Source: Halomonas colorata
GTDB lineage: Bacteria > Pseudomonadota > Gammaproteobacteria > Pseudomonadales > Halomonadaceae
Assembly (NCBI RefSeq): GCF_014897985.1
Contig: NZ_JABUZA010000001.1
Span: 165,890-229,889 of the forward strand
Reading direction: 5' to 3'
Length of the DNA stretch: 64,000 nt
Shown here: positions 9,826 through 20,143 of the stretch, in pieces
Layout: each line of letters begins with the position of its first letter
Numbering within the stretch: position 1 is the stretch's first letter
The notes under the pieces: generated by a model
Seen by the model: only the letters and a program-made list of their open reading frames with translations
The model's database searches: none
Told to the model about the DNA's origin: nothing
Program-made: the position numbers and the translations under genes

Positions 9826-12435
9826 ATGAGAAGCGCAGAGATTAGACAGGCTTTTTTATCCTTTTTTGAAGAGCAGGGACATACTATCGTCCCCACAGGC
9901 TCGCTGGTGCCGGGTAACGACCCCACACTGCTGTTTACCAATGCAGGCATGGTGCCGTTCAAGGATGTCTTCCTTGGCCGCGATCCACGCCCCTATGTGC
10001 GTGCAACTTCTGCCCAGCGCTGTGTGCGCGCGGGGGGGAAGCATAATGATCTGGACAACGTCGGCTACACGGCGCGCCACCATACGTTTTTCGAAATGCT
10101 GGGTAACTTCAGCTTTGGCGATTACTTCAAGCATGATGCCATTCGCTTCGCGTGGACATTTTTAACCGAAACTTTAGGACTTCCCAAAGAGAAGCTTTGG
10201 GTGACGGTACACATTAGCGACGACGAAGCCGAGCGGATCTGGAAAGACGAAATCGGTATTGATCCGGAACGCTTCTCCAGGCTGGATGAAGATAATTTCT
10301 GGCAGATGGGCGATACCGGCCCTTGCGGCCCCAGCTCGGAAATCTTCTTTGATCATGGTCCTGACGTATGGGGCGGACCTCCCGGCAGTGCCGATGAAGA
10401 TGGCGACCGCTATATCGAGATCTGGAACCTGGTCTTCATGCAGTTTGACCGCGACGCCCAGGGTACGCTGAACCCGCTGCCTAAGCCGTCTATCGATACC
10501 GGCATGGGCCTTGAGCGGGTCGCCGCGGTAATGCAGGGCGTTCACTCCAACTACGAGATCGACCTGTTCCAGAACCTGCTTCAGGCGGCCGCCAAAGCGA
10601 CCGGACATGCGGATACCGCGACACCTTCGCTGCGCGTTATTGCAGACCACATTCGTTCGTGTGCTTTCCTGATTGCCGACGGTGTACTGCCGTCTAACGA
10701 AGGCCGTGGCTACGTGCTGCGGCGTATTATCCGTCGGGCAATTCGCCATGGCCACAAGCTGGGCGCGACCAAGCCGTTCTTCCATATGCTTGTGGATGCG
10801 CTGGATGCCGAGATGGGCAAAGCCTACCCTGAGCTTCGTGAGGCGCGTGCGCAGATTGCCCGCGTTCTATTGAAAGAAGAAGAGCAGTTTGCCCGTACCC
10901 TTGACCACGGAATGGGATTGCTGAACGCGGCGCTTGAAGAGCTTGAGGGCAATATGCTCTCCGGTGAAACGGTATTTAAGCTTTACGATACCTACGGCTT
11001 CCCGTTTGATCTCACTGCCGATGTTTGCCGCGAGCGTAACGTCACGCTGGATGAAGAAGGTTTCCAGCGTGAGCTTGAAGCGCAGCGTGAGCGTGCTCGT
11101 GCTGCCAGCCAGTTCGGTGCCGACTACAGTGCCTCTATCGAGCTTGACGGCGAAACCAGCTTTACCGGCTATGACCGTCTGGAAGACCAGTCCACCGTAA
11201 CCGCCATTGTGGATAGCGAAGGCAATGCCCTGGCGGCGCTGGAAGCCGGCCAGAAGGGCACCGTGGTGCTGGATCGTACGCCGTTTTACGGTGAGTCCGG
11301 CGGCCAGGTAGGCGATACCGGCTACTTATATGTGGAAGGCGGCCGCTTTCAGGTCACCGACACGCAAAAGCAGAGCGGTCATCACCTGCATCAGGGTGTC
11401 ATGGTGGAGGGCGCGCTTAACGTTGGCGCAAGCGTGAAAGGGCAGGTCGATGCCAGCCTGCGCTCGGCAACGATCCGCAACCACTCAGCCACCCACCTGC
11501 TGCATAAAGCCCTGCGTATGGTGCTGGGTGATCACGTTCAGCAGAAAGGCTCGCTGGTCAATGCTGAGCGTCTGCGCTTTGACTTTAGCCATTTTGAGCC
11601 AATGACCGCCGAGCAGTTAGCGGAAGTTGAGCGCCTGGTAAATGAGCAGATTCTTGCCAATGCGCCAACGAAAACCGAGCAGATGAGCCTGGATCAAGCC
11701 AAGGCTAAAGGCGCGGCCGCGCTGTTTGAAGCCAAATACGCGGAAAACGTACGCGTGTTGACCATTGGTGCAGACGGCTTCTCTATTGAGCTGTGTGGCG
11801 GTACCCACGTAAGCCGAAGTGGTGATATCGGCTGTTGCCACATTATCAGCGAAGTCGGTATCGCATCCGGCGTTCGCCGGATTGAAGCTATTACCGGCGA
11901 GAATGCACTGGCCTACTTCCGTGAGCAGGAAGCCCGCGTGCAGCGTCTGGGCGAGCGTTTGAAAACCAAGCCTGAGCAGGTCGAAGGCCGCGTCGAGTCG
12001 CTAGTTGAGCGTAACCGCAGCCTGGAAAAAGAGCTTGAACAGTTAAAAGCCAAGCTTGCCAGCGCCGCAGGCAGCGATATGTTGAGCCAGGCGCAAGAGA
12101 TCCACGGCGTTAAGCTGCTGGCGACCCAGCTGGAAGGCGTTTCCGGTAAAGATCTGCGCGGCGTGCTCGATCAGCTGAAAAATAAAATCGGCTCAGGCGT
12201 GATTATCCTGGGTGTGGCTGATAAGGCTGCCGGTAAAGTCAGCCTAATTGCAGGCGTGACGCAGGATCTTACCCAACGTGTGAAGGCGGGTGAGCTGGTT
12301 AACCATGTTGCCTCGCAGGTAGGAGGTAAAGGTGGTGGCCGTGCCGACATGGCGCAGGCAGGGGGCAGCCAGCCAGATGGCTTACCCGACGCCTTGAGCA
12401 GTGTCCCGGCGTGGCTTGAAAATATACTTAGCTAA
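9826..12435 (+). CDS. alaS: Alanyl-tRNA synthetase
   Basis: AlaS charges tRNA-Ala and edits Ser/Gly mischarging. The 869-residue length and all domains are standard. They are a class II catalytic core ([46 protein letters not shown]), the editing domain with zinc ligands in HSATH near residue 553 and CGGTH near residue 657, and a C-terminal DHHA1 region with a glycine-rich end ([15 protein letters not shown]). It is monocistronic, with its own promoter upstream and an intrinsic terminator 5 bp past the stop. Confidence 0.98.
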   Translation: MRSAEIRQAFLSFFEEQGHTIVPTGSLVPGNDPTLLFTNAGMVPFKDVFLGRDPRPYVRATSAQRCVRAGGKHNDLDNVGYTARHHTFFEMLGNFSFGDYFKHDAIRFAWTFLTETLGLPKEKLWVTVHISDDEAERIWKDEIGIDPERFSRLDEDNFWQMGDTGPCGPSSEIFFDHGPDVWGGPPGSADEDGDRYIEIWNLVFMQFDRDAQGTLNPLPKPSIDTGMGLERVAAVMQGVHSNYEIDLFQNLLQAAAKATGHADTATPSLRVIADHIRSCAFLIADGVLPSNEGRGYVLRRIIRRAIRHGHKLGATKPFFHMLVDALDAEMGKAYPELREARAQIARVLLKEEEQFARTLDHGMGLLNAALEELEGNMLSGETVFKLYDTYGFPFDLTADVCRERNVTLDEEGFQRELEAQRERARAASQFGADYSASIELDGETSFTGYDRLEDQSTVTAIVDSEGNALAALEAGQKGTVVLDRTPFYGESGGQVGDTGYLYVEGGRFQVTDTQKQSGHHLHQGVMVEGALNVGASVKGQVDASLRSATIRNHSATHLLHKALRMVLGDHVQQKGSLVNAERLRFDFSHFEPMTAEQLAEVERLVNEQILANAPTKTEQMSLDQAKAKGAAALFEAKYAENVRVLTIGADGFSIELCGGTHVSRSGDIGCCHIISEVGIASGVRRIEAITGENALAYFREQEARVQRLGERLKTKPEQVEGRVESLVERNRSLEKELEQLKAKLASAAGSDMLSQAQEIHGVKLLATQLEGVSGKDLRGVLDQLKNKIGSGVIILGVADKAAGKVSLIAGVTQDLTQRVKAGELVNHVASQVGGKGGGRADMAQAGGSQPDGLPDALSSVPAWLENILS

Positions 12436-12439
12436 ACCC

Positions 12440-12472
12440 AAGGCCGGTGGCATTATAGCGACCGGCCTTTTG
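12440..12472 (+). terminator. Intrinsic terminator of alaS
   Basis: AAGGCCGGT (12440-12448) pairs perfectly with ACCGGCCTT (12461-12469) across a 12-nt loop, followed by a T tract. Confidence 0.8.
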
Positions 12473-12526
12473 TTCATTTAAATTACGTTTCATCCTCCAT
12501 TCCCGAACGAATAGGAAAAACGGCAT

Positions 12527-13777
12527 ATGGCACTATACGTACAGAAGTTCGGCGGCACCTCGGTGGGCTCTGTCGACCGTATTAAGGCCGTAGCGGAAAA
12601 GGTTAAAGGCTTTCGTGATCAGGGACACCAGATCGTCGTGGTGGTCTCTGCAATGAGCGGAGAGACTAACCGACTAACCGATATGGCCCATGCGTTAAAT
12701 GAGGACCCCGCCCCGCGTGAGATGGATATGCTGCTCTCAACCGGTGAGCAGGTAACGATTTCGCTTCTTGCCATGGCGCTTCAGCAGATCGGCGTGCCGG
12801 CGACCTCGCACACGGGGGCCCAGATCGGTATTCATACCGACAGCGCGCATACCAAGGCGCGTATCCAACGCATTGAAACCGATGATCTTAAAGCCGATCT
12901 TGATGCTGGACAGGTAGTGGTCGTCGCGGGTTTTCAAGGCGTTGATGAAGAAGGCAATATCACAACGCTTGGCCGTGGTGGCTCCGATACTACCGGTGTT
13001 GCACTAGCCGCTGCGCTTAATGCGGACGAGTGTCAGATTTATACTGATGTCGATGGGGTTTACACCACTGATCCCCGCGTGTGCACTAAAGCGCAGCGTC
13101 TGGAAAGCATTACGGTTGAAGAAATGCTCGAGCTTGCAAGCCTGGGCTCTAAAGTACTGCAAATCCGTGCCGTAGAGTTTGCCGGCAAATACAACGTTCC
13201 CCTGCGGGTACTGTCGAGCTTTGAAGATGGCCCCGGTACCTTAATTGTTGCAGATTCTGACCAAGACGAGGACTCCATGGAAGAACCGCTGATCTCAGGA
13301 ATCGCGTTTACCAAAAACGAAGCCAAACTGACCCTGCTCCATACCCCTGATGTTCCGGGTGTTGCCTCACGTATTCTGGGTCCTATCGCCGATGCCAATA
13401 TCGAAGTCGATATGATCGTGCAGAACGTGGCGCCGGCAGGTGATTACACCGATTTCACCTTTACGGTTGCCAAAGGCGATTACAAAGCCACCAAGAAGCT
13501 GATCGAAGAAACCGTCATTCCCGATTTGGGCGGTGGTGAGCTGCGTGGCGATGATAATATCGCTAAAGTATCCCTGGTCGGTGTCGGCATGCGCTCGCAT
13601 GCAGGCGTTGCCTCGAAAATGTTCCGTGTATTGGCCGACGAAAACGTCAATATTCGTATGGTTTCCACCTCTGAGATTAAAATTTCAGTCGTGATTGATG
13701 AAAAGCATATGGAATTAGCAGTTAATGCCTTACACAAAGCATTTGGTTTGGATAAAGCAAATATAGAATCTGAATAA
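12527..13777 (+). CDS. lysC: Aspartate kinase
   Basis: Aspartate kinase phosphorylates aspartate as the first step to lysine, threonine, methionine and, in halophiles, the osmolyte ectoine. The 416 residues comprise an N-terminal kinase domain (QKFGGTSVGS at 6-15, TLGRGGSDTTGVALAAAL, YTDVDGVYTTDPR) and two C-terminal ACT domains for feedback control (KLTLLHTPDVPGVASRI and KVSLVGVGMRSHAGVAS). It is thus the alpha2beta2-type enzyme. A methionine codon at 13276 (MEEPLISG), preceded by AGGA, sits where the separate beta subunit begins in C. glutamicum. It lies between alaS and csrA, a conserved order. Confidence 0.96.
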   Translation: MALYVQKFGGTSVGSVDRIKAVAEKVKGFRDQGHQIVVVVSAMSGETNRLTDMAHALNEDPAPREMDMLLSTGEQVTISLLAMALQQIGVPATSHTGAQIGIHTDSAHTKARIQRIETDDLKADLDAGQVVVVAGFQGVDEEGNITTLGRGGSDTTGVALAAALNADECQIYTDVDGVYTTDPRVCTKAQRLESITVEEMLELASLGSKVLQIRAVEFAGKYNVPLRVLSSFEDGPGTLIVADSDQDEDSMEEPLISGIAFTKNEAKLTLLHTPDVPGVASRILGPIADANIEVDMIVQNVAPAGDYTDFTFTVAKGDYKATKKLIEETVIPDLGGGELRGDDNIAKVSLVGVGMRSHAGVASKMFRVLADENVNIRMVSTSEIKISVVIDEKHMELAVNALHKAFGLDKANIESE

Positions 13778-13969
13778 CATTTATGCCTTAAACCTTCTAC
13801 GCTGAAGAGGTACTCGCTACCGTTGGTGGTGAGCTTTCTTTCAACGGGAGGTTTAGGTGTCATGGAGCCAGAGCCATTGGTGAAGGCGCTGCTATGCCGC
13901 ATAATGGCGTAGTGGCGCTTCTGGCGGACACAACCCGTTGTATAAAAACGTCTGAGAAGGAGATCAGCC

Positions 13970-14158
13970 ATGCTCATCCTAACCCGCCGTGTTGGCGAAA
14001 CGCTGATGATCGGTGATGAAATCACCGTCACAGTGCTAGGTGTGAAAGGTAACCAGGTACGTATTGGCGTTAACGCGCCGAAAGACGTTGCTGTACACCG
14101 TGAAGAGATTTATCAGCGCATTCAGCGTGAGCGCAATAGTGAAAGCGAAACAGAGTAA
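13970..14158 (+). CDS. csrA: Carbon storage regulator CsrA (RsmA)
   Basis: CsrA is a homodimeric RNA-binding protein that binds GGA motifs in mRNA leaders and usually blocks translation. The 62-residue sequence is canonical: [18 protein letters not shown], then [15 protein letters not shown] with the RNA-binding edge, then [16 protein letters not shown], which includes the key R44-type arginine (VHREEI). A strong AAGGAG precedes the ATG, and TATAAA at 13941-13946 is a likely -10. The leader contains a GGA within its ribosome-binding site, so autoregulation is possible. Its probable antagonist RNA is encoded at 2289-2461. tRNA genes follow on the same strand. Confidence 0.98.
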   Translation: MLILTRRVGETLMIGDEITVTVLGVKGNQVRIGVNAPKDVAVHREEIYQRIQRERNSESETE

Positions 14159-14237
14159 ATGGCCGCCTTTATTACGCCTACTACAGGGCGTCTAAACGGC
14201 AAACTAAAGCCGGTGCGAAAAAAAATCGACATAAGTA

Positions 14238-14266
14238 TGGACAGCAGCTGCTGAAATCGGTAATAT
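14238..14266 (+). promoter_or_regulatory. Promoter of the tRNA cluster
   Basis: TGGACA (14238-14243), a 17-bp spacer and TAATAT (14261-14266) are followed by a GC-rich discriminator (CGCGCC), as is usual for stringently controlled stable-RNA promoters. The tRNA-Ser gene begins 17 bp downstream. Confidence 0.65.
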
Positions 14267-14283
14267 TCGCGCCGTGCCGTTGA

Positions 14284-14376
14284 GGAGAGGTGGCCGAGTG
14301 GCTGAAGGCGCTCCCCTGCTAAGGGAGTATAGGGTTTATAGCCCTATCGAGGGTTCGAATCCCTCTCTCTCCGCCA
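14284..14376 (+). tRNA. tRNA-Ser (anticodon GCT)
   Basis: The 93-nt gene folds as a class II tRNA with a long variable arm (TATAGGG/CCCTATA). The acceptor GGAGAGG pairs with TCTCTCC, the anticodon stem CTCCC/GGGAG encloses loop CTGCTAA (anticodon GCT, reading AGC/AGU), and the T-arm is GAGGG-TTCGAAT-CCCTC. The 3' CCA is encoded. Confidence 0.96.
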
Positions 14377-14393
14377 ATAGCACAATAGAAGAT

Positions 14394-14470
14394 GCGCCCG
14401 TAGCTCAGCTGGATAGAGTACCTGACTACGAATCAGGGGGTCGGAGGTTCGAATCCTCCCGGGCGCGCCA
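14394..14470 (+). tRNA. tRNA-Arg (anticodon ACG), copy 1
   Basis: The 77-nt cloverleaf has acceptor GCGCCCG/CGGGCGC, D-arm GCTC/GAGT region with TAGCTCAGCTGGATAGAG, anticodon stem CCTGA/TCAGG around CTACGAA (anticodon ACG, wobble A converted to inosine by TadA), T-arm GGAGG-TTCGAAT-CCTCC and encoded CCA. Confidence 0.97.
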
Positions 14471-14533
14471 TCTTCTAACTTGATGTAAAGCATTAAGTCA
14501 CTATGTACTTTGTAAGCACTTGCATCACCTAAA

Positions 14534-14610
14534 GCGCCCGTAGCTCAGCTGGATAGAGTACCTGACTACGAATCAGGGGGTCGGAGGTTCGAATCCTCCC
14601 GGGCGCGCCA
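14534..14610 (+). tRNA. tRNA-Arg (anticodon ACG), copy 2
   Basis: This is identical over its 77 nt to the copy at 14394-14470, 140 bp further on. The intervening 63-bp spacer is not repeated. It is probably co-transcribed with tRNA-Ser and the first copy and ends at the terminator just downstream. Confidence 0.97.
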
Positions 14611-14617
14611 GATTTCA

Positions 14618-14648
14618 AACCCGTTCTCTTCAATGAGAGCGGGTTTTC
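14618..14648 (+). terminator. Intrinsic terminator of the tRNA operon
   Basis: AACCCG-TTCTC and GAGAG-CGGGTT pair around a short loop, followed by TTTT, beginning 8 bp after the last tRNA. Confidence 0.8.
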
Positions 14649-14698
14649 TGTTTCTAGCCTGATCGTGGCGGCTCGCGCCACGTTCTTGGATCGTTTAG

Positions 14699-14731
14699 AG
14701 CGCCCCGCGTATTGCGAGGGCGCTTTTTTTT
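14699..14731 (+). terminator. Second intrinsic terminator after the tRNA operon
   Basis: AGCGCCC pairs with GGGCGCT, with extra pairing inside the loop (CGCG/CGAG region), and is followed by eight T. It separates the tRNA operon from the convergent dusC gene. Confidence 0.8.
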
Positions 14732-14741
14732 GTCCAGAGGG

Positions 14742-15749
14742 TTAGATGCTGACAGCGAGCCGCTCAGCAGGCGTTGTATCAGGCACCAAGCTTTGAAGCA
14801 GGGTGTCCAGGTCGGTTAGGCGTTTAACGCGCTGAAAATGCTGGTTGGCCTCTTCATTGCCTTGACGCATTTGGGCAAGCCACTGTTTCACCAGTGACAC
14901 CACGATGCGGTCAGGCAAATGTTGGCGCTGTAGGCGAGCGTACTCTTTGATCACGCTGGCGCGCATCGGCCATGTCGTTTCAGGCAACCGCTCGCCGGTT
15001 TGCTGCCAATGCCGAATGCGTGGCGCAAGCCAGGGGTCGGCTAGCGCGCTACGCCCTAGCATCACATCAGAGCAGCCTGACAGCGTACGCGCTTTCCAGT
15101 ACGCCTCCAGCGTCCAGATATCCCCATTGGCGACCACCGGTATCGACACTTGCTGACGCACCCGGCCAATCCACTCCCAATGCGCTGGCGGGCGATAGCC
15201 TTCATCGCGTGTACGCCCATGCACTACCAGCCGGGAGGCGCCGCCCGCCTGAGTCGCCTGGGCACAGGCGACCGCCAGCTGACGGTTGGAAAAGCCCAGA
15301 CGAATCTTGGCGGTGACCGGTATCTGGCCTTCAAGAGCATCCGCTACCGCCTTGACTGCCTGATAGACGCGTTCAGGTCGGCGCAGAAGGGATGCGCCGC
15401 CATCGTGACGGTTAACCAGCTTGGCAGGGCAGCCAAAATTCAAATCCACGCTTAAAGCGCCCAACGCTAACGCCTGACGCGCGTTTTCGGCAAGAGCGGT
15501 TGGGTCAGAGCCAAGTAGCTGTAAATGCACAGGAATGCCGCTAGGGGTGGCTACCGGGCGTTTTTCAAGCTCAGGGCAGTGTTTATAGAACACCCGGGGC
15601 GGAAGGCGCGTATCAACGACGCGCACAAATTCTGTGACGGTCCAATCAAAGCCAGCCCGACGCGTTAATAAATCGCGGGTAAGGGCATCAATAACGCCCT
15701 CCATCGGAGCGAGACCTATCTTTCCACTTTGTAGTAAATTAACAACCAT
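14742..15749 (-). CDS. dusC: tRNA-dihydrouridine(16) synthase DusC
   Basis: Dus enzymes are FMN-dependent reductases that make dihydrouridine in the D-loop of tRNAs; the C subgroup modifies U16. The roughly 335-residue product has the TIM-barrel motifs LAPMEGVID, the catalytic-cysteine block SVDLNFGCPAKLVNRHDGG (the DusC form), TAKIRLGF, LVVHGRTRDEGY, VVANGDIW and VMLGRSALADPWL. The ATG at 15749 is preferred; a GTG three codons upstream (15758) is also possible, and neither has a convincing ribosome-binding site. It converges on the tRNA operon and is divergent from oadG. Confidence 0.93.
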   Translation of the reverse strand: MVVNLLQSGKIGLAPMEGVIDALTRDLLTRRAGFDWTVTEFVRVVDTRLPPRVFYKHCPELEKRPVATPSGIPVHLQLLGSDPTALAENARQALALGALSVDLNFGCPAKLVNRHDGGASLLRRPERVYQAVKAVADALEGQIPVTAKIRLGFSNRQLAVACAQATQAGGASRLVVHGRTRDEGYRPPAHWEWIGRVRQQVSIPVVANGDIWTLEAYWKARTLSGCSDVMLGRSALADPWLAPRIRHWQQTGERLPETTWPMRASVIKEYARLQRQHLPDRIVVSLVKQWLAQMRQGNEEANQHFQRVKRLTDLDTLLQSLVPDTTPAERLAVSI

Positions 15750-15875
15750 GACTTCCACTATGGCGCGATTGCAATCTATGCTGAGTGTGGCAGGTTAGAG
15801 TATTACTTACATTACGCCAAGGAGCTTTTATAGGACTTTGGCACATGATTAGCGCCTAATAACAGGAGAGGGGTT

Positions 15876-16133
15876 ATGCAGGATTCAGAGCTGCTCCAGG
15901 AAGGCCTTGCCATTATGGGCTTGGGGATGGGGTTTGTTTTTGTTTTCCTTACGGTTTTAGTCATCAGTGTCACGCTGTTGTCAAAACTGATGGGGCGTTT
16001 TCAGCCGCTGCCCACACCGGTCATGCCGGCGCCGCAGAGTGTACGCACGCCTGCACAGGCCGATACGGATGCCGAAGTGAAGGCAGCGATCAGTGCTGCA
16101 GTGCATCGTTACCGTTCTTCGCCGTCGAAATAA
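15876..16133 (+). CDS. oadG: Oxaloacetate decarboxylase Na+ pump, gamma subunit
   Basis: OadG is the small membrane subunit that anchors and assembles the sodium-translocating oxaloacetate decarboxylase and binds zinc through its C-terminus. The 85-residue protein has one N-terminal transmembrane helix (about residues 10-35, GLAIMGLGMGFVFVFLTVLV), a Pro/Ala-rich linker and a C-terminal segment (AAISAAVHRYRSS) typical of OadG. AGGAGAGG lies 6 bp before the ATG. It is first in oadG-oadA-oadB, the usual order. Confidence 0.9.
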   Translation: MQDSELLQEGLAIMGLGMGFVFVFLTVLVISVTLLSKLMGRFQPLPTPVMPAPQSVRTPAQADTDAEVKAAISAAVHRYRSSPSK

Positions 16134-16224
16134 GCGACACGCATTTTGTTCGCTGCGACAATTAAATCGGCTTTTTTTGTTAGTTTTACTACATATCTAT
16201 AATTTTAACGTGTGAGCTATCGCC

Positions 16225-18039
16225 ATGAACGAGACAAAACGCCCGCTGGGGATTACCGATGTTGTGCTGCGTGACGCCCATCAGTCGCTGTTTGCAACCC
16301 GACTGCGTCTTGAAGACATGCTGCCTATTGCCGAAAAACTGGACCGTGTCGGCTATTGGTCGCTTGAAACCTGGGGCGGCGCTACCTTCGACGCGTGTAT
16401 TCGTTATCTGGGCGAAGACCCATGGGAGCGTATCCGGGCGCTAAAAGAAGCCATGCCTAACACGCCGCAGGCGATGCTGTTACGCGGCCAGAATCTGCTT
16501 GGCTATCGCCACTACGCTGACGATGTAGTCGACAAATTTGTCGAACGTGCCAAGACTAACGGCGTGGACGTTTTTCGTGTGTTTGACGCCATGAATGACC
16601 CCCGAAATCTGGAGCGTGCCATTAAAGCGGTGCGTCAGGTGGGTGGGCATGCCCAAGGGACCATTTCCTATACGGTCAGTCCGGTACATACCCTGGATAG
16701 CTGGGTCGATCTTGCAAATACTATTGCGGCAATGGGCGCAGACTCGTTGGCTATCAAGGATATGGCGGGACTGTTAACGCCCTACACGGCGTTTGAGCTG
16801 GTAACCCGTCTGAAGAAAAACCTGTCTATTCCAGTCCATCTACACTGCCACGCTACTACCGGGCTTTCTACCTCGACCATTCTTAAGGCGGTAGAAGCCG
16901 GTATTGATAACGTGGATACCGCTATTTCCTCCATGTCGATGACCTATGGCCATAGCCCCACTGAGTCCGTTGTGGCGATGCTCAAAGACACCGGCCGCGA
17001 TACCGGGCTGGATCTTGAGCTGCTGGAAGATATTGCCGGTTACTTCCGTGAGGTGCGCAAAAAGTACGCGGCTTTTGAAGGCTCGCTACGCGGCATTGAT
17101 TCGCGCATTCTCGTGGCTCAGGTGCCCGGTGGCATGCTGACCAATATGGAAGGCCAGCTCAAAGAGCAGGGCGCCGGTGATAAGCTGGATGATGTGCTCA
17201 GCGAGATTCCGCGTGTGCGCGAAGACCTGGGGTTTATTCCTCTGGTGACGCCGACGTCGCAGATTGTCGGCACCCAGGCGGTCATGAATGTCATGATGGG
17301 CGAGCGTTACAAATCAATTTCTAAAGAAGTTCAGGCGCTGCTTAAAGGCGAGTATGGCGCGGCGCCCGCACCGTTTGATACCGAACTTCAGGCCCGCGTA
17401 CTGGAAGGCGGTCAGCCAATCACCTGCCGTCCGGCGGATAATCTTACGCCTGAGATGGACAAGTTGGCGGCGGAGCTTAAGCAGAAAGCCAGTGCCGACA
17501 ACGTGCGTTTGGCAGAAGGGGAACGCGAGATTGACGATGTTTTAACCTACGCGCTGTTCCCGCAAATTGGCCTGAAATTTCTTAAAAACCGCGATAACCC
17601 CGAGGCCTTCGAGCCCGCGCCTCAGGCGGCAGAAAACCAGCCCACCAAGGCCCCGGTAGCCCCCCAAGCCAGTACGCAAGTGGCGGCGCGCGGCCCTGAA
17701 ACCTACACCGTAAAGCTCAACGGCAAAGCGTTTGTGGTGGAAGTTTCTGAAGGCGGCGATATTGGTCAGGTGCAAGAGCAAGCCGCTCCTGCGGCAAGTG
17801 CAGCGCCAGCACCGGCGGTTGAAAGTAGCGGTGAGCGTATCGAGGCACCGCTTGCCGGCAATATTTTCAAAGTGAACGTACGCCCAGGCGATCAGGTGGC
17901 GGAAGGGGATGTGGTGATCATCCTTGAAGCAATGAAAATGGAAACCGAAATCCGCGCCAGCAGTGCCGGCACGGTATCGAAAGTTAACGTTAGCGAAGGT
18001 GACAGCGTAGCTGTTGGTGACGCACTGATTGAGCTTTAA
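16225..18039 (+). CDS. oadA: Oxaloacetate decarboxylase, alpha subunit (biotin carboxyltransferase)
   Basis: OadA moves the carboxyl group of oxaloacetate to biotin, giving pyruvate; the carboxybiotin is then decarboxylated by OadB with Na+ export. The 604-residue protein has the carboxyltransferase barrel ([26 protein letters not shown], the CMP metal site HLHCHATTG), the PYC_OADA conserved domain and an Ala/Pro linker (about 465-535). It ends in a biotinyl domain whose modified lysine is in EAMKMETE near residue 570. It lies 91 bp after oadG, and its stop is 13 bp before the oadB start. Confidence 0.96.
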   Translation: MNETKRPLGITDVVLRDAHQSLFATRLRLEDMLPIAEKLDRVGYWSLETWGGATFDACIRYLGEDPWERIRALKEAMPNTPQAMLLRGQNLLGYRHYADDVVDKFVERAKTNGVDVFRVFDAMNDPRNLERAIKAVRQVGGHAQGTISYTVSPVHTLDSWVDLANTIAAMGADSLAIKDMAGLLTPYTAFELVTRLKKNLSIPVHLHCHATTGLSTSTILKAVEAGIDNVDTAISSMSMTYGHSPTESVVAMLKDTGRDTGLDLELLEDIAGYFREVRKKYAAFEGSLRGIDSRILVAQVPGGMLTNMEGQLKEQGAGDKLDDVLSEIPRVREDLGFIPLVTPTSQIVGTQAVMNVMMGERYKSISKEVQALLKGEYGAAPAPFDTELQARVLEGGQPITCRPADNLTPEMDKLAAELKQKASADNVRLAEGEREIDDVLTYALFPQIGLKFLKNRDNPEAFEPAPQAAENQPTKAPVAPQASTQVAARGPETYTVKLNGKAFVVEVSEGGDIGQVQEQAAPAASAAPAPAVESSGERIEAPLAGNIFKVNVRPGDQVAEGDVVIILEAMKMETEIRASSAGTVSKVNVSEGDSVAVGDALIEL

Positions 18040-18052
18040 GGGCATATCGGGA

Positions 18053-19375
18053 ATGGAAAAATTAATCACCTTATGGGAAGGCTCTGGGCTTTATAATCTT
18101 GAGCTTGGTCAGGCGGTCATGATCGGGGTCGGGCTACTGCTGCTTTATTTGGCGATCCATAAGAAATTTGAGCCGCTGCTGCTGGTGCCTATTGGCTTTG
18201 GGGGCATTCTTGCCAATATCCCCGAAGCCGGCCTTGCGATTTCAGCGCTGGATCAGGCCATTGAAGTGGCCAAGCCTGCCGTGCTTCAGCAGATTGGCGC
18301 AGCGCTCGGGGTCGCGCTAGATCCTTTGGCCGGTATTGAAGGCTGGCGTGAAGCGCTCAAGGCGCTGGCTCATAGCGACGTAGCGCCGGACCAATTGCGT
18401 GCCGCCAAAGATGTTGCCGCGAGCGTCGGTTACAGTAATGGCATGCTGTATAACTTCTATACGGTTGCCATTGCCTCGGGCATTGCGCCGCTGCTGATCT
18501 TTATGGGCGTCGGCGCGATGACCGATTTTGGGCCGCTCCTTGCCAATCCGCGCACGCTGTTTTTAGGCGCGGCTGCTCAGTTTGGTATTTTCGCCACGCT
18601 GTTTGGCGCCGTTGTGCTGACCTCCATGGGCGTAATGGATTTCTCGCTTAATCAGGCAGCCGCGATCGGGATTATCGGCGGGGCAGATGGTCCAACGTCG
18701 ATCTATGTCGCAAGCATGCTTGCCCCTGAGCTGTTGGGAGCGATCGCGGTGGCGGCCTATGCGTATATGGCGCTGGTGCCGCTGATTCAGCCGCCCATCA
18801 TGCGGCTGTTGACCACCGAAAAAGAGCGTCAGATCAAGATGACGCAGCTGCGTCCGGTGTCCAAGCTGGAAAAGATTGTTTTCCCGCTGATGCTGTTGAT
18901 TCTTGTGGCGCTGTTCCTGCCCGACGCCGCACCGCTTCTCGGCATGTTCTGCTTTGGTAACCTGATGCGTGAGTGTGGCGTGGTCGAGCGGCTTTCCGAT
19001 ACCGCTCAGAATGCGTTGATCAATATCGTAACAATCATCCTGGGGCTTTCGGTGGGCTCAAAGCTGATGGCCGAGAGTTTTCTGTCGGTTGAAACCTTGG
19101 GTATTCTGGGGTTGGGCATCGTGGCCTTCGGAATTGGCACGGCCGCCGGGGTATTAATGGCGAAGCTAATGAACCTGATGAGCCGTATGCCGATTAACCC
19201 ACTGATTGGTGCCGCCGGCGTATCGGCAGTACCCATGGCTGCGCGGGTAGCCAATAAAGTCGGGCTTGAAGCGAATCCGCATAACTTCTTGCTGATGCAT
19301 GCCATGGGCCCGAACGTGGCTGGTGTGATCGGTTCTGCCGTGGCTGCCGGGGTCATGATTAAATATTTGGGATAG
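18053..19375 (+). CDS. oadB: Oxaloacetate decarboxylase, beta subunit (Na+-translocating membrane subunit)
   Basis: OadB decarboxylates carboxybiotin and couples this to Na+ export across the inner membrane, adding to the sodium gradient that halophiles use. The product of about 440 residues is highly hydrophobic. It has the OadB signatures [63 protein letters not shown] and the C-terminal [18 protein letters not shown] with [19 protein letters not shown]. The ATG at 18053 is preferred over an in-frame TTG at 18029 that would overlap oadA. A strong terminator follows. Confidence 0.96.
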   Translation: MEKLITLWEGSGLYNLELGQAVMIGVGLLLLYLAIHKKFEPLLLVPIGFGGILANIPEAGLAISALDQAIEVAKPAVLQQIGAALGVALDPLAGIEGWREALKALAHSDVAPDQLRAAKDVAASVGYSNGMLYNFYTVAIASGIAPLLIFMGVGAMTDFGPLLANPRTLFLGAAAQFGIFATLFGAVVLTSMGVMDFSLNQAAAIGIIGGADGPTSIYVASMLAPELLGAIAVAAYAYMALVPLIQPPIMRLLTTEKERQIKMTQLRPVSKLEKIVFPLMLLILVALFLPDAAPLLGMFCFGNLMRECGVVERLSDTAQNALINIVTIILGLSVGSKLMAESFLSVETLGILGLGIVAFGIGTAAGVLMAKLMNLMSRMPINPLIGAAGVSAVPMAARVANKVGLEANPHNFLLMHAMGPNVAGVIGSAVAAGVMIKYLG

Positions 19376-19440
19376 GGCGGAGCTAGGCCCGGGACATATC
19401 GGAAATAGATCAGCGGGTGTAAACGTAATTACTCGCTACG

Positions 19441-19474
19441 CGGCTTACGGTTGACTCCGTAAGCCGTTTTTTTT
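19441..19474 (+). terminator. Intrinsic terminator of oadGAB
   Basis: CGGCTTACGG (19441-19450) and CCGTAAGCCG (19457-19466) form a perfect 10-bp stem with a 6-nt loop, then eight T. Confidence 0.95.
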
Positions 19475-19510
19475 GGAGGAGATTTGGGGGATAGTGGGCT
19501 TGGAATAGAA

Positions 19511-20143
19511 TCAAAAAGTGGGGGTAGTGACCGGGCTAACGTCCAGGGTGCACTTTAAGCGGTTTTCCAGCGGGGATAGGTCGAACGTGTGATCGCGAGG
19601 CCAGCCGATGGTTAGCTTGACGCCTTCGCCATCATAGTCGACCTGCTCAATGGGGATCATCTGCTCATCGCACCAAGCGCGGGCAATGGCTTCGCTGGCA
19701 AAGGTAAGGCGCAGCGCGTAGGCGTCTCGCTCGATCACTTCACGGGTTGGCAGGCTTTCCAGCGCATGGCTGACCGCTTGAGCATAGGCGCGAGCCAAGC
19801 CGCCGGTGCCGAGTTTGGTGCCCCCAAAGTAGCGAATTACCACGCAGCCAATTTCACCCAGCTGGCTGCCCTGAAGTACCTGATACATCGGCCTGCCCGC
19901 CGTGCCGCCCGGCTCACCATCATCCGAAAATCCAATCAACGTTTGCTCGCCGGGAGGCCCGGCTATATAGGCAGTGCAGTGGTGGCTGGCATTGGGATGG
20001 GCGGCTCTGGCGGCCTCAAGCAGCGCACCGAAAGCGCCAACGTCGGGCGCATGGCATAGCCACGCCAGAAACTGGCTCTTTTCGACGTCGATTTCAGCGG
20101 TGTGCCACTGCGCGGCAGGTAAATCCGGGACTCGGTAACGCAA
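19511..20143 (-). CDS. yigZ: YigZ/IMPACT-family protein
   Basis: This is a conserved family related to yeast Yih1 and mammalian IMPACT; the bacterial role is not settled. The 210-residue product has the family core SQFLAWLCH, HHCTAYIAG, FSDDGEPGGTAGRPMYQVL and CVVIRYFGGTKLGTGGLARAYAQA, followed by a ferredoxin-like C-terminal domain. The start at 20143 gives the usual N-terminus. The next gene upstream on the same strand ends 1 bp before this start, so the two are probably one transcript and yigZ may be partly SOS-controlled. Confidence 0.9.
   Translation of the reverse strand: MRYRVPDLPAAQWHTAEIDVEKSQFLAWLCHAPDVGAFGALLEAARAAHPNASHHCTAYIAGPPGEQTLIGFSDDGEPGGTAGRPMYQVLQGSQLGEIGCVVIRYFGGTKLGTGGLARAYAQAVSHALESLPTREVIERDAYALRLTFASEAIARAWCDEQMIPIEQVDYDGEGVKLTIGWPRDHTFDLSPLENRLKCTLDVSPVTTPTF

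Noticed and set aside
14274..14483. 69-codon open frame across the tRNA genes
   Set aside because: It covers tRNA-Ser and the first tRNA-Arg, whose cloverleaf structures explain the sequence.
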